A stretch of DNA of 64,000 bases from Psychroserpens sp. Hel_I_66 (GTDB lineage Bacteria; Bacteroidota; Bacteroidia; Flavobacteriales; Flavobacteriaceae), in NCBI RefSeq assembly GCF_000799465.1, contig NZ_JUGU01000001.1, positions 2,562,501-2,626,500 on the forward strand, in the 5' to 3' direction. The position numbers and the translations under genes were made by a program. A model generated the notes under the pieces. It saw only the letters and a program-made list of their open reading frames with translations. It was not told the origin of the DNA and made no database searches. Shown one piece after another: positions 28,402-36,758 of this stretch (its first letter is position 1; the number at the start of each line of letters is the position of its first letter).

Positions 28402-29524
28402 CATATTAAAATTTCTTCTCTTTTTATGTGCTATCAATGTAAATGCACAATCTATCTCTGGAATTGTACTTGATGCCAAAAGTAATGAGCCTATTGAGAG
28501 TGCTTCAGTATTTTTTGACAATACAACTATTGGTACTTCGACAGATAATAAAGGTTCTTTTGAAATTTCTGTTGAGCCTGGAATAAACTCTCCCTTAATT
28601 ATTTCTTTTTTAGGTTATGAAAAAATTGCCATTGACAATTACAGCGCAAATAAATTTTATAAAATATTATTAGTAGAAGAGCAGAATTCTCTAGACGAAG
28701 TTTATCTAACTTATTTTGATGGAATGTCAAAAGAAACAAAGATGAACCATTTTCGTGACCATTTTTTAGGGATATCTGCAAACGGTAAATCGTGTACTAT
28801 TTCAAATGAAAAAGATCTCATATTACGTTTTAATAAAAAAACAAAACAGCTTATTGCGTCTTCAAAACGCCCTGTTCGTATTAAAAACGAAAATTTACAG
28901 TATGAAATTGAGTTTGATATTAAGGATTTTATAATTGATTATAGCTATGTAGATTTAGAAAAAGAAACATTTAGAGTTAGGTCTGTAGTTTACACTGGGA
29001 CATCATTTTTTAAACCCCTTGAGGATAAAAATCATGATGCTGAAAAAAAAAGAGATTCAACTTATAAAGGTTCTATATTACATTTTATGAGAGCTTTATC
29101 TAAAGAAAACTTAGAAGCAGAAGGCTATCAAGTTTTTAGCCAAGGTTTTGTTGTTGATCCTACTAAATATATTAACGTAAGAGCGATTAAAACATCAGAC
29201 TCAGTTAAAGTAAAACTAAGGTTGCCATTAAGTATTTTGTACAATACTGATTATCAATCTACATTGGTATCCCGCTCAGAAAACCAAGCAAAGAAACCTG
29301 TCTTGAAAAAAGAGAATTTAAAGCCTAAAATTGGAGATACCATTCATATATCTTCTTTGAATAATTCACCTAAAAAAACTTCGAACTTACCGTATTTTAA
29401 TACTGAGATTATTATTGATGGTTTTGGTAATTACAGTCCGGTTGGTGCATTTTACTTTATGGGTTTTATGTCTAAACAACGCGTTGGTGATACACTTCCT
29501 TTAGATTACAATTTAGAGAATTAA
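28382..29524 (+). CDS. Exported carboxypeptidase-regulatory-like domain protein
   Basis: A 380-residue exported protein whose signal peptide (LKTNILKFLLFLCAINVNAQ) begins three residues after the ATG. A carboxypeptidase-D regulatory-like domain follows (SISGIVLDAKSNEPIESASV to LIISFLGYEK, residues about 24-95), the domain found at the N-terminus of many Bacteroidota outer-membrane proteins. There is no TonB plug or barrel after it, so it is a periplasmic or surface protein of unknown role. The start lies 20 bp inside the upstream olsF-like gene. Confidence 0.75.
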   Translation: METLKTNILKFLLFLCAINVNAQSISGIVLDAKSNEPIESASVFFDNTTIGTSTDNKGSFEISVEPGINSPLIISFLGYEKIAIDNYSANKFYKILLVEEQNSLDEVYLTYFDGMSKETKMNHFRDHFLGISANGKSCTISNEKDLILRFNKKTKQLIASSKRPVRIKNENLQYEIEFDIKDFIIDYSYVDLEKETFRVRSVVYTGTSFFKPLEDKNHDAEKKRDSTYKGSILHFMRALSKENLEAEGYQVFSQGFVVDPTKYINVRAIKTSDSVKVKLRLPLSILYNTDYQSTLVSRSENQAKKPVLKKENLKPKIGDTIHISSLNNSPKKTSNLPYFNTEIIIDGFGNYSPVGAFYFMGFMSKQRVGDTLPLDYNLEN

Positions 29525-29937
29525 AGCATTTCATCTGCAAAATTCTTAACATACTCTTTAATCTCATTCCTGGCTTTCAAAAAAGCAGCATGCTTTTCTT
29601 CCGAAGTACCTAAAACTTTTGAAGGATCAAAAAAGTTGTGGTGCAATCTAACCGCATTCTTACTTGGAATGAACGGACAATTCTCTTTTGCATGATCGCA
29701 AACGGTTATGATAAAATTAAAATCTATTTGGGCATATTCATCAATGTGATTAGAAGTATGACCAGAAATATCAATGCCATCTTCTTTCATAATTGAAACT
29801 GCACCAGGATTTAAACCATGGGTCTCAATGCCTGCGCTGTAAATTTGAGCTTTTCTTTCTAAAAACTTCTCAAGATAACCATGAGCCATTTGACTTCTAC
29901 AGGAGTTTCCCGTACACAAAACAAGTATATTTTTCAT
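29521..29937 (-). CDS. arsC: Arsenate reductase, low-molecular-weight phosphatase type
   Basis: A 138-residue ArsC of the low-molecular-weight tyrosine-phosphatase fold. The P-loop is CTGNSCRS (C8 to S15) and further cysteines include the catalytic-type position C82 in ITVCDHAKENCPF; such enzymes reduce arsenate to arsenite using thioredoxin or glutaredoxin. It is the last gene of arsR-DUF6428-arsC; its stop codon overlaps that of the convergent gene by 4 bp. No arsenite exporter follows. Confidence 0.88.
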   Translation of the reverse strand: MKNILVLCTGNSCRSQMAHGYLEKFLERKAQIYSAGIETHGLNPGAVSIMKEDGIDISGHTSNHIDEYAQIDFNFIITVCDHAKENCPFIPSKNAVRLHHNFFDPSKVLGTSEEKHAAFLKARNEIKEYVKNFADEML

Positions 29938-29946
29938 ATTGAAAAT

Positions 29947-30456
29947 TTAAAAACAACCACTATTTGGGGTGCAACATGATTCTACACTTTCCTCAGCTTT
30001 TTCAAATGTTCCCACCACAGGTTCTGGAACTCCGCAAAGTTCTTTGGCTTTACAATCTGTTTTTTTAACTCCCAAACTGAAAATGAGTTTTTGGTTTTCG
30101 ATTTGATAATCGTTTACAAACAATTGAGCAGTATGGAATGAGTTGTTGCTGTATTCAAATTTAACTTCCGATTCTAAATCATAAGACCTCATCTTGCCAA
30201 CCTTTTTAAGAATTCCCAAAGCTTTTAAAACGGACATGTAATCTGTTTTGTTTTCCTCTAACGGACTTTCCCATAGTTGAATAATTGTTTCACTCCAAGA
30301 GTCCTTTTGAGCGCCACAATCTACAGATTCTACCTTAATGTGCTTGACTTCGGTGATGTGGTAATTTGCACTTACAAATTTGTTCGCTTCATATTCAAAA
30401 TGTAGTGCTTTCTCACTGTACTGTTCTAATATTGAAAATAATTCTTGTGTTTTCAT
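29947..30456 (-). CDS. DUF6428 family protein of the arsenic cluster
   Basis: A 169-residue cytoplasmic protein, starting MKTQELFSILEQ, ending with a cysteine-rich tail (SVESCCTPNSGCF) and having VDCGAQKDSW near residue 50. I recognise it as the DUF6428-type protein commonly placed between arsR and arsC in Flavobacteriia. The CC and C..C pairs could bind arsenite or another soft metal; this is inference. An earlier in-frame ATG at 30480 is possible but less likely. Confidence 0.72.
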   Translation of the reverse strand: MKTQELFSILEQYSEKALHFEYEANKFVSANYHITEVKHIKVESVDCGAQKDSWSETIIQLWESPLEENKTDYMSVLKALGILKKVGKMRSYDLESEVKFEYSNNSFHTAQLFVNDYQIENQKLIFSLGVKKTDCKAKELCGVPEPVVGTFEKAEESVESCCTPNSGCF

Positions 30457-30508
30457 AGCTTCTGTTTTTTTTAATCTCATGAGTGAATAATTGAAATTGG
30501 ATTACGAA

Positions 30509-30832
30509 CTAACAACAACTTTTTTTAGTGGTTGTAAAAAAAGAGTTGAGCAAAAGTTGAAATTCTTCAAAACGCTCAACATTGAGACAATAACATTTTT
30601 TCTTACCTTCAAACCTGCCTTTTAATAAACCAGCATCTGCAATAACGCTTAAATGTTGGGATATTGTTGCTTGTGACAAACCAATTTCATCAACCAAATC
30701 ATTATTGATACATCCTTCTTGTTCACTAATAAATTTTAGAATAGCAACACGAGCAGGATGGGCAAACACCTTTGCAATGTTTGCAATATCATTGATACCA
30801 TCTGTATACATAAAACGTTTTGTAACTCCCAT
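30509..30832 (-). CDS. arsR: ArsR-family metalloregulator
   Basis: A 107-residue winged-helix repressor (ANIAKVFAHPARVAILKFI, then the recognition helix LVDEIGLSQATISQHLSVI, then the wing GLLKGRFEGKKKCYCLN), with a terminal CC pair (KKSCC) and CYC as possible thiol ligands for As(III). ATG 30832 is chosen because the longer reading frame would begin with TTG inside the palindromic operator. It heads the ars cluster and is probably autoregulated through the 36-bp palindrome just upstream. Confidence 0.88.
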   Translation of the reverse strand: MGVTKRFMYTDGINDIANIAKVFAHPARVAILKFISEQEGCINNDLVDEIGLSQATISQHLSVIADAGLLKGRFEGKKKCYCLNVERFEEFQLLLNSFFTTTKKSCC

Positions 30833-30848
30833 AACAACTAATTGTTTG

Positions 30849-30895
30849 TAAATGTAATCTTTATTATCGTAATATTGCAATATTACGATAATAAA
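30849..30895 (-). promoter_or_regulatory. arsR promoter with a 36-bp perfect palindrome
   Basis: Positions 30860-30895 form a perfect 36-bp palindrome centred between 30877 and 30878 (core CGTAATATTGCAATATTACG). On the minus strand it is followed directly by TACATTTA (30856-30849), a near-consensus -7 box, and then by the arsR start. The palindrome therefore covers the -33 region, as expected for an ArsR operator. Confidence 0.85.
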
Positions 30896-30902
30896 TTCCT
30901 AT

Positions 30903-30932
30903 AAAAAGCCAGAATATGAATCTGGCTTTTTA
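30903..30932 (-). terminator. Terminator of the gene at 30934
   Basis: AAAAAGCCAGA and TCTGGCTTTTT form a hairpin just after the stop of the downstream-reading minus-strand gene, with T's on both strands. Confidence 0.78.
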
Positions 30933-30933
30933 A

Positions 30934-31410
30934 CTATATCCCTTTAAACCACTCTTGAAATTGTTTTCCTAATAGAAACGAAGGTGCCATTTTACCACCA
31001 AGTGCACTCACCAAACTCATAACCCAAGCTACTAAAAGTACAATGGCTACGAGAAGACCTACAAAAGGAATAACACAAAGTAAACTCAATAGCATAAAAC
31101 CGAGATATTGTCTAATGTAAAATGAACCAAACTCCGTTTTGTTGCTACTGTTCATTACAAGCGCAATGATCCATCCAATAAGCGTAAAATGTGCAATGAT
31201 CGCTACATTTTTTCCATCACTAAATACTTTTTTGGCATCTTCAGAAAATTCATTTGCTCTTTCTTTCGCATCGCGACCAAACTCTTTGGCATCTTCGCTA
31301 AATTCTTTTGCTGAGCTACTAATCTTATCTCCTGCTCTCCTTGCGCCTTCTTTAGCATCTCCTATCATATCATCTAGGTCATCGCTCAAATTTTTATTAT
31401 CGTCAGACAT
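30934..31410 (-). CDS. Membrane protein with LEA-like N-terminus and DUF4870-type domain
   Basis: A 158-residue protein in two parts. The first 65 residues form a charged amphipathic helix with repeated A-K-E-F/R patterns (SSAKEFSEDAKEFGRDAKER), resembling late-embryogenesis-abundant helices. The rest contains three hydrophobic segments (about 70-85, 100-118, 122-140) like the DUF4870 (TIC20-like) fold. It could be a small envelope or stress protein; function unknown. Confidence 0.65.
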   Translation of the reverse strand: MSDDNKNLSDDLDDMIGDAKEGARRAGDKISSSAKEFSEDAKEFGRDAKERANEFSEDAKKVFSDGKNVAIIAHFTLIGWIIALVMNSSNKTEFGSFYIRQYLGFMLLSLLCVIPFVGLLVAIVLLVAWVMSLVSALGGKMAPSFLLGKQFQEWFKGI

Positions 31411-31508
31411 ATCTTTTAATTTAATTGGTTAGACTATAAATTTAATAAAATTACCCTAATAGAATACTTTTATTTATTGGTAGTTTATTTTCTTATTTTG
31501 TTACAATT

Positions 31509-31898
31509 TTATTTAAAGGCTTGATCTACAGGTTCCCAAAGTTCAATTTTATTGCCTTCATTATCAAGGATCCAACCAAATTTTCCGTAGTCATACTCTT
31601 GCATCTCACCAACAATCGTTACACCTTCTTCTTTTAACGTTGCCAATAACTCTTTAAGATTTTCAACACGGTAATTAAACATGAACTCTTTTTTTGAAGG
31701 CTCAAAATAACTGGTTTTTTTCTCAAAGGGACTCCATTGTGTTGAGCAATCGTTACCTTTTTTATCTTTCCACCAAAAGGTACAGCCATAATCGTCGGTA
31801 TTAAAACCTAAATGTTTTCTATACCAATCTTTTGATGCTTTTGGGTCTTCAGATTTAAAAAACAATCCGCCAATTCCTGTTACGCGTTTCTTCGCCAT
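31509..31898 (-). CDS. VOC family (glyoxalase/bleomycin-resistance fold) protein
   Basis: A 129-residue protein made of two beta-alpha-beta-beta-beta units of the vicinal-oxygen-chelate fold (GIGGLFFKSEDPKASKDWYRKHLGF and the C-terminal YGKFGWILDNEGNKIELWEP). The metal ligand E122 in IELWEP is typical. The reaction and substrate are unknown. A monocistronic-looking gene on the minus strand. Confidence 0.82.
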   Translation of the reverse strand: MAKKRVTGIGGLFFKSEDPKASKDWYRKHLGFNTDDYGCTFWWKDKKGNDCSTQWSPFEKKTSYFEPSKKEFMFNYRVENLKELLATLKEEGVTIVGEMQEYDYGKFGWILDNEGNKIELWEPVDQAFK

Positions 31899-31949
31899 TC
31901 TATTTATATTTTTTTCTTGGGAAATGTAAACATCCCAAAACTTGTTAAT

Positions 31950-32405
31950 TTATCTCTTAATCGCAGTTTCATAAATGGCAATCCACTCTTCTACTGTCAT
32001 TTTACTTAAAAGTTGCTCAATTAAATCATAAGGAATATCCTCCATCTTTTTAAACCGAACACAACTTTTGCCCATATCTAGTTTGTATTTACAATGCTTC
32101 GGGTACTCTGCTACAAACCAATCATATAGCTCCTTTTTAGCATACATGCCAGAGTGGTACAACGCAATGAAATTTTTTTGGGAAGCCAAATTTATAAACG
32201 GTAATGGCGGAAACGGTTTGCAATGATATCCATCTGGATATATTGATTTTGGTACATAATAGGCCAACATCCCGTAACCCATACCAGACTCTAAGCCTTT
32301 TGGCATATGTTCTTTAATGAGCTGATGTAGTTTGGTAATTGGTTCTTTTCTATCTTCGGGTAACTGTTTGATGTACTCCTCTGGAGTAGTTGCGGTAGAT
32401 TGCAT
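31950..32405 (-). CDS. DUF1801 family protein
   Basis: A 151-residue soluble protein matching DUF1801/YdhG-like proteins: EYIKQLPEDRKEPITKLHQLI at the start, ESGMGYGMLAYYVP in the middle, and CVRFKKMEDIPYDLIEQLL near the end. It has the alpha/beta fold of that family; biochemical role unknown. Confidence 0.75.
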   Translation of the reverse strand: MQSTATTPEEYIKQLPEDRKEPITKLHQLIKEHMPKGLESGMGYGMLAYYVPKSIYPDGYHCKPFPPLPFINLASQKNFIALYHSGMYAKKELYDWFVAEYPKHCKYKLDMGKSCVRFKKMEDIPYDLIEQLLSKMTVEEWIAIYETAIKR

Positions 32406-32431
32406 AATAATTTAAATTAGATGCATTAAAA

Positions 32432-33367
32432 TTAACAAAATTCTGCTTTAATTTTATCAACTATAGTTTGCGCTAGTTTTTCTTTACTCTCAATGGTCCA
32501 ACCAGCAACATGCGGACTTAAAATCACATTTTCTGCGGAAATGAGATATTCAAAAGCTTTGGGCATATCTGAAGTAAACAAGTTTTCAAATGACGCTTTT
32601 TCATATTCTAAAACATCTAAACCTGCACCCAAAATCTTCCCAGATTGCAATGCAGCAACCAAATCTTTCGTCACCACACTTTTGCCACGAGCAGTATTGA
32701 CCAACCAAAACGATTTTTTAAATTTCTTGATAAAACCCTCGTCTACCATATTTATCGTTTGTGGTGTTTCTGGAGTATGCAAACTCAACACATCTGCTTT
32801 TTCCTGTAATTCTATGAGCGATACTTGAGTTGCATTCTCGTCTCCAACATTCTCTTTAAGATCGCAACACAACACCTCAACATCAAAACCTCTAAGTTTT
32901 TTTGCAAAAGCTTTTCCCATATTGCCATAACCAATGAGACCAACGGTCTTTCCATCGAGTTCTAGTCCGCGATTTTCTTCACGAAGCCATTTGCCTTCCC
33001 TAACTTCTCGATCTGCTTTATTCAATTTATTGAACAGAGACAATAGCATCGCCAAGCTATGCTCGCCAACTGCATTGCGGTTACCTTCTGGAGCTGCAAT
33101 TAATTTAATTCCCTTCTGTTTAGCATATTCACAATCTATATTTTCTAATCCTGCTCCAACGCGACCAATAAATTTTAGATTTTCTGCGGAATCCAAAAAA
33201 GACGCATCAATACTAAAACGACTGCGAATAATAATACCATCGTAAGTAGAGATTTTTGCTTTTATTTCAGATTTTGAAGACGTATAATCTTCATGATTTG
33301 TATAGCCTAAATCATTGAGTTGGTTTATGAGTAATTCGTGGTTGCTGTCTAGGTGTAGTATTTTCAT
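32432..33367 (-). CDS. D-isomer 2-hydroxyacid dehydrogenase
   Basis: A 311-residue NAD-dependent dehydrogenase of the D-2-hydroxyacid family. The Rossmann motif is GLIGYGNMGKAFAKKLRGF (about residues 143-161), with the catalytic R in NTARGKSV (about 230), E in DVLEYEKAS and H in LSPHVAGW (about 291). It resembles the phosphoglycerate dehydrogenase branch but lacks the C-terminal ACT domain. It oxidises or reduces 2-hydroxy/2-oxo acids; the exact substrate is unknown. Confidence 0.85.
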   Translation of the reverse strand: MKILHLDSNHELLINQLNDLGYTNHEDYTSSKSEIKAKISTYDGIIIRSRFSIDASFLDSAENLKFIGRVGAGLENIDCEYAKQKGIKLIAAPEGNRNAVGEHSLAMLLSLFNKLNKADREVREGKWLREENRGLELDGKTVGLIGYGNMGKAFAKKLRGFDVEVLCCDLKENVGDENATQVSLIELQEKADVLSLHTPETPQTINMVDEGFIKKFKKSFWLVNTARGKSVVTKDLVAALQSGKILGAGLDVLEYEKASFENLFTSDMPKAFEYLISAENVILSPHVAGWTIESKEKLAQTIVDKIKAEFC

Positions 33368-33427
33368 GTTTACAAATTTAATAATGGGATGCTGAAACGA
33401 GTTGAACTTGACGTGTATTGTAAATTT

Positions 33428-33793
33428 TTAAATCTCAGGATATTCTGTTTGTGTCATGTCGTCTTTTACATTACCTGTGTGCGCTGTGCTTAATTTTTCA
33501 AACAACAATACATGTACTTCTTCATCGTTTTTTGTACAGGGATTATGCTCTACCCCTTTTGGTACGACAATGAGTTCTCCTTGTTTTACAACCTCTGTTC
33601 GGTCTCTAAATTGCATGTAGAGAGTGCCTTTTATGACTTGAAATAATTCGTCTTCGTTTTCGTGACTGTGCCAAACAAATTCGCCCTTTAGTTTTGCAAG
33701 TAAGACCTGCATGTTGTCTACCGTCGCAATACGGTGTGGATGCCATTGTTTAGAAAACAGTTTGTGTTTATTTTTAATGTGGATTGGTTTCAT
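33428..33793 (-). CDS. Cupin domain protein
   Basis: A 121-residue single-domain cupin with the metal-binding motifs FVWHSHENEDELFQVIKG (H56, H58, E62) and PKGVEHNPC (H97). Proteins like this bind one metal and act as small dioxygenases, isomerases or regulators; no more specific call is possible. It lies 60 bp after the hydroxyacid dehydrogenase on the same strand as its other neighbours. Confidence 0.78.
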   Translation of the reverse strand: MKPIHIKNKHKLFSKQWHPHRIATVDNMQVLLAKLKGEFVWHSHENEDELFQVIKGTLYMQFRDRTEVVKQGELIVVPKGVEHNPCTKNDEEVHVLLFEKLSTAHTGNVKDDMTQTEYPEI

Positions 33794-33795
33794 AT

Positions 33796-33905
33796 TAAAT
33801 CACTTTATGCAGTTAAAGTTACGGATTTCGCGTTAGTGATGGAGCAATTGTTGGAGCTCGTCGAAGAGAGCGACTTGCGAGAGCACGACCTGAAAGGTAA
33901 CGCCC
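33796..33905. repeat. GC-rich REP-like intergenic element
   Basis: This 110-bp gap between the cupin and mgtE genes is clearly richer in G and C than its surroundings and holds no gene. GCGTTA at about 33831 and TAACGC at about 33898 form the ends of an imperfect inverted repeat; inside, GAGCTCGTC and GACTTGCGAGAGC add secondary structure. It resembles dispersed intergenic palindromes of flavobacterial genomes. Only one copy is seen in this window. Confidence 0.5.
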
Positions 33906-33914
33906 AAAATACAT

Positions 33915-35285
33915 TTAGAAACCTATAATTAATCCTGAAAGCATAAAAAACAGGTAAATCCCCAAAATATCATTGCTGGTTGTAATAAAGGGACCTGTTG
34001 CGATTGCTGGATCAATACCTCGTTTATCTAGAATGATTGGTACAAAGGTGCCAACAAGTGCTGCAACCACAATAACAGACATCATTGATATGGCTATAGC
34101 AAAACTTTCGGTAGTATTTTGACCTATTATAAAACCAAAGAGTACTACTAATAATGCGAGTGCAAAACCGTTGATTAAACTAAGACCGATTTCTTTTAGC
34201 AATCTGCTGCCAATACTTCCTCTCACATTATCGTTTGCAATACCTTGTACGATAATTGCGCTGGATTGTACACCAACGTTCCCAGCCATTGCAGCTATTA
34301 ATGGTGTATAGAAAAATAGGGATGGTACGGTTTCCATCACATCCTCAAAACCTTTCATGATAAATACACTTCCCAATCCTCCAAAAAGCCCTAAAACGAG
34401 CCATGGCAATCGTGCTTTTGTAAGTTCTAAAATACTATCATCTGCCTCAACATCTCCAGTAATACCTGCTGCCATTTGGTAATCTTTTTCGGCTTCTTCC
34501 TTTAACACATCAACGATATCATCAATGGTAATTCGACCTAATAATGTATAATTATCGTCAACAACTGGTATGGCTTCCAAATCATATTTTGACATCACTC
34601 TTGCTACATCTTCTACATCATCGTCAACGTGTACAGCATCTACAGTTTCTTTTAGGATGTCTGAAATTTTCTGTTCACTTTTCGCAACGATTAAATCTTT
34701 AAGTGATAGCCTGCCAATAAGTTTTTCTTCTTTATTAACAACGTAGATGGAGTGAACTCTTGTGACGTCTTTGGCTTGCCCTCTTATACGACGCAAACAT
34801 CCTGCAACCGTCCAGGTTTCATAAACTTTTACAAGCTCTTTTGCCATAAGACTTCCTGCTGTATCTTCGTCGTAAGTAAGAAGTTCGGTAATTTCGTCTC
34901 TATGCTCTTGATCTTCAATTTGAGAGATGACTTCTGCTTGACGTTCTTGTGGCAGTTCAGCAATCATATCTGCTGCATCATCTGTATCCAGTTCCTCGAT
35001 TTCTTCTGCAATTTCTTTGGCAGAGAGATTTTTAAGTATCTTTTCCCGATTATCCTCATCAAGTTCCATGAGGATGTCTGAGGTGGTTTCAGAATCTAGC
35101 AATTTTATGACATAGACAGAATCATCAAGATCCAGTTCGTCCAAAATTTCAGCGACATCAGCAAAATGGAATTCATTGAGCAAGCGCTTAAGTTCTTTAT
35201 CATTGTTTTGGGCAACGCAAAGCTCTACTTGCTCGATGAGCTCACTCGTGAGTTCAAACTGACTATTTTCTCTTTCTTCTACCAT
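33915..35285 (-). CDS. mgtE: MgtE magnesium transporter
   Basis: A 456-residue Mg2+ channel. N-terminal MgtE N domain (residues about 25-130, helical, acidic), two CBS domains (about 135-255, including DVEDVARVMSKYDLEAIPVVDD) that sense intracellular Mg2+, a connecting helix, and five transmembrane helices from about residue 285. The TM2-TM5 pore motifs NVGVQSSAIIVQG and ATGPFITTSNDILGI carry the conserved asparagine and aspartate of the selectivity filter. It follows rsmA by 40 bp on the same strand. Confidence 0.95.
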   Translation of the reverse strand: MVEERENSQFELTSELIEQVELCVAQNNDKELKRLLNEFHFADVAEILDELDLDDSVYVIKLLDSETTSDILMELDEDNREKILKNLSAKEIAEEIEELDTDDAADMIAELPQERQAEVISQIEDQEHRDEITELLTYDEDTAGSLMAKELVKVYETWTVAGCLRRIRGQAKDVTRVHSIYVVNKEEKLIGRLSLKDLIVAKSEQKISDILKETVDAVHVDDDVEDVARVMSKYDLEAIPVVDDNYTLLGRITIDDIVDVLKEEAEKDYQMAAGITGDVEADDSILELTKARLPWLVLGLFGGLGSVFIMKGFEDVMETVPSLFFYTPLIAAMAGNVGVQSSAIIVQGIANDNVRGSIGSRLLKEIGLSLINGFALALLVVLFGFIIGQNTTESFAIAISMMSVIVVAALVGTFVPIILDKRGIDPAIATGPFITTSNDILGIYLFFMLSGLIIGF

Positions 35286-35324
35286 GATAAATCGCTGTTT
35301 TTCTCTTCGGAAAATAACAAATTC

Positions 35325-36107
35325 TTAATCTTGATTCTCGTCGTTCTCAATGAGTTTCGTAAGTTCTAAAAAAGATTCTACGCTAAGCTGTTCTGGACGT
35401 TTGCCAAATATAACATTTGCTTTTAAATTATCTGATAGATTGAAGCTTTTTAAACTGTTTCGCAATGTTTTTCTGCGTTGTTGAAATGCAGTTTTTACAA
35501 CTCTAAAAAACAACTTTTCATCTACCTGCAAAGTGAAGTTTTCTTTTCGCTTTAATCGTAGAACTCCTGAATCTACTTTTGGTGGCGGATTAAAAACCGA
35601 TGGTGGCACAGTAAATAAATATTCTGCATCGTAGAAAGCTTGGGTGAGCACAGATAAAATTCCGTAGACTTTTGAGCCTTCTTTTGAGCAAATGCGTGCT
35701 GCAACTTCTTTTTGGAACATACCGGAAAATTCCGGGATTTGCTCACGCATTTCTAAAGTCTTAAAAACAATTTGTGTAGAAATATTATATGGAAAGTTTC
35801 CTATAATAGCGAACGGTTCTTCACCAAATATTTCAGTTATATCATATTTGAGAAAATCCTTCTCATGAACGCGATCTGCCAAATTGAGATAATTGGCTTT
35901 GAGATATTCTACCGATTCTGGGTCGATTTCAATAACATGCGTTTTAACCTTTTTTTTAAGCAAGTATTTTGTTAAGACACCCATTCCTGGGCCAATCTCC
36001 AAAACGTGGCGGTATCCCTCTAACGATAGCGTATCTGCGATGTCTTGAGCAATCGACTCATCATTTAAAAAGTGTTGCCCTAAGTATTTTTTTGCTTTTA
36101 CTGACAT
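35325..36107 (-). CDS. rsmA: 16S rRNA dimethyladenosine transferase
   Basis: A 260-residue RsmA/KsgA, which dimethylates the adjacent adenosines A1518 and A1519 of 16S rRNA. The start at [16 protein letters not shown] matches the normal N-terminus; a longer reading frame from 36140 adds eleven residues, mostly lysine, and is unlikely. The SAM-binding [11 protein letters not shown] (about 38-48) and the catalytic NFPYNIST motif (about 103-110) are present. It heads the rsmA-mgtE pair. Confidence 0.94.
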   Translation of the reverse strand: MSVKAKKYLGQHFLNDESIAQDIADTLSLEGYRHVLEIGPGMGVLTKYLLKKKVKTHVIEIDPESVEYLKANYLNLADRVHEKDFLKYDITEIFGEEPFAIIGNFPYNISTQIVFKTLEMREQIPEFSGMFQKEVAARICSKEGSKVYGILSVLTQAFYDAEYLFTVPPSVFNPPPKVDSGVLRLKRKENFTLQVDEKLFFRVVKTAFQQRRKTLRNSLKSFNLSDNLKANVIFGKRPEQLSVESFLELTKLIENDENQD

Positions 36108-36220
36108 GTTTTTCTTTTTCTTGTTTTCCCGCAATCCCAAAAGCTTTCGGGTGTAGAAGCTAAAATTAAAGGTGTATTATCACTTTTATTCTTGCTGTTA
36201 CATACAAATATGTAAGTCTT

Positions 36221-36547
36221 TTAAGTAAATTTTACGTTGTACTCATCAACGATTTGCAGTTCTGTTCTAAAAGCTAACATTTTATCTGCAAATTTCTTTA
36301 GTCCCTCTTGACGAAGTCGGTCTGCATCTTCTCTATAATATGTGTCTAATGCTTCTCTTGAGTACGAACGATATTGTATTGAATAAGTTTTGCCTCCCAA
36401 TTCTTCTTCTACCAAAACTTGTGATAGTGTTGCTTTTTCAAATTTCCCAGTGCCTAATACCTGCGGAATATGTTCTGTCTTAATCCACTCTAACCACTGC
36501 TCATGGACAGAATCTTCTATATTTACTGTGACGTTGTATATGATCAT
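36221..36547 (-). CDS. DUF4286 family protein
   Basis: A 108-residue soluble protein with a ferredoxin-like alpha/beta pattern: NVTVNIEDSVHEQWLEWIKTEHIP at the start and SIQYRSYSREALDTYYREDADRLR in the middle. I recognise it as DUF4286, commonly located beside rsmA in Flavobacteriia. It resembles small Dabb/monooxygenase-fold proteins; function unknown. Confidence 0.72.
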   Translation of the reverse strand: MIIYNVTVNIEDSVHEQWLEWIKTEHIPQVLGTGKFEKATLSQVLVEEELGGKTYSIQYRSYSREALDTYYREDADRLRQEGLKKFADKMLAFRTELQIVDEYNVKFT

Positions 36548-36758
36548 TTTTTTTGTATTGTATATTCCGCATTAAGAACGAAATGTCTGCTTTTATAAAT
36601 CTTTTGCAAATAACAGAAGTTCTTCGTCGTCTTCAAAGGGTTTTACTGTTTTTTGGTAAGATAAGCCTAATTTTTACCAAAGGTAATAAAGGTGAATTTC
36701 AAAAAGAAATGAGTAATTAATAAGTTCAAATTTTATTGTAGGTTTTGAACATTAAAAA

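Noticed and set aside
30833..30880. Longer arsR reading frame
   Set aside because: It would begin with TTG in the middle of the palindromic operator and upstream of the -7 box.
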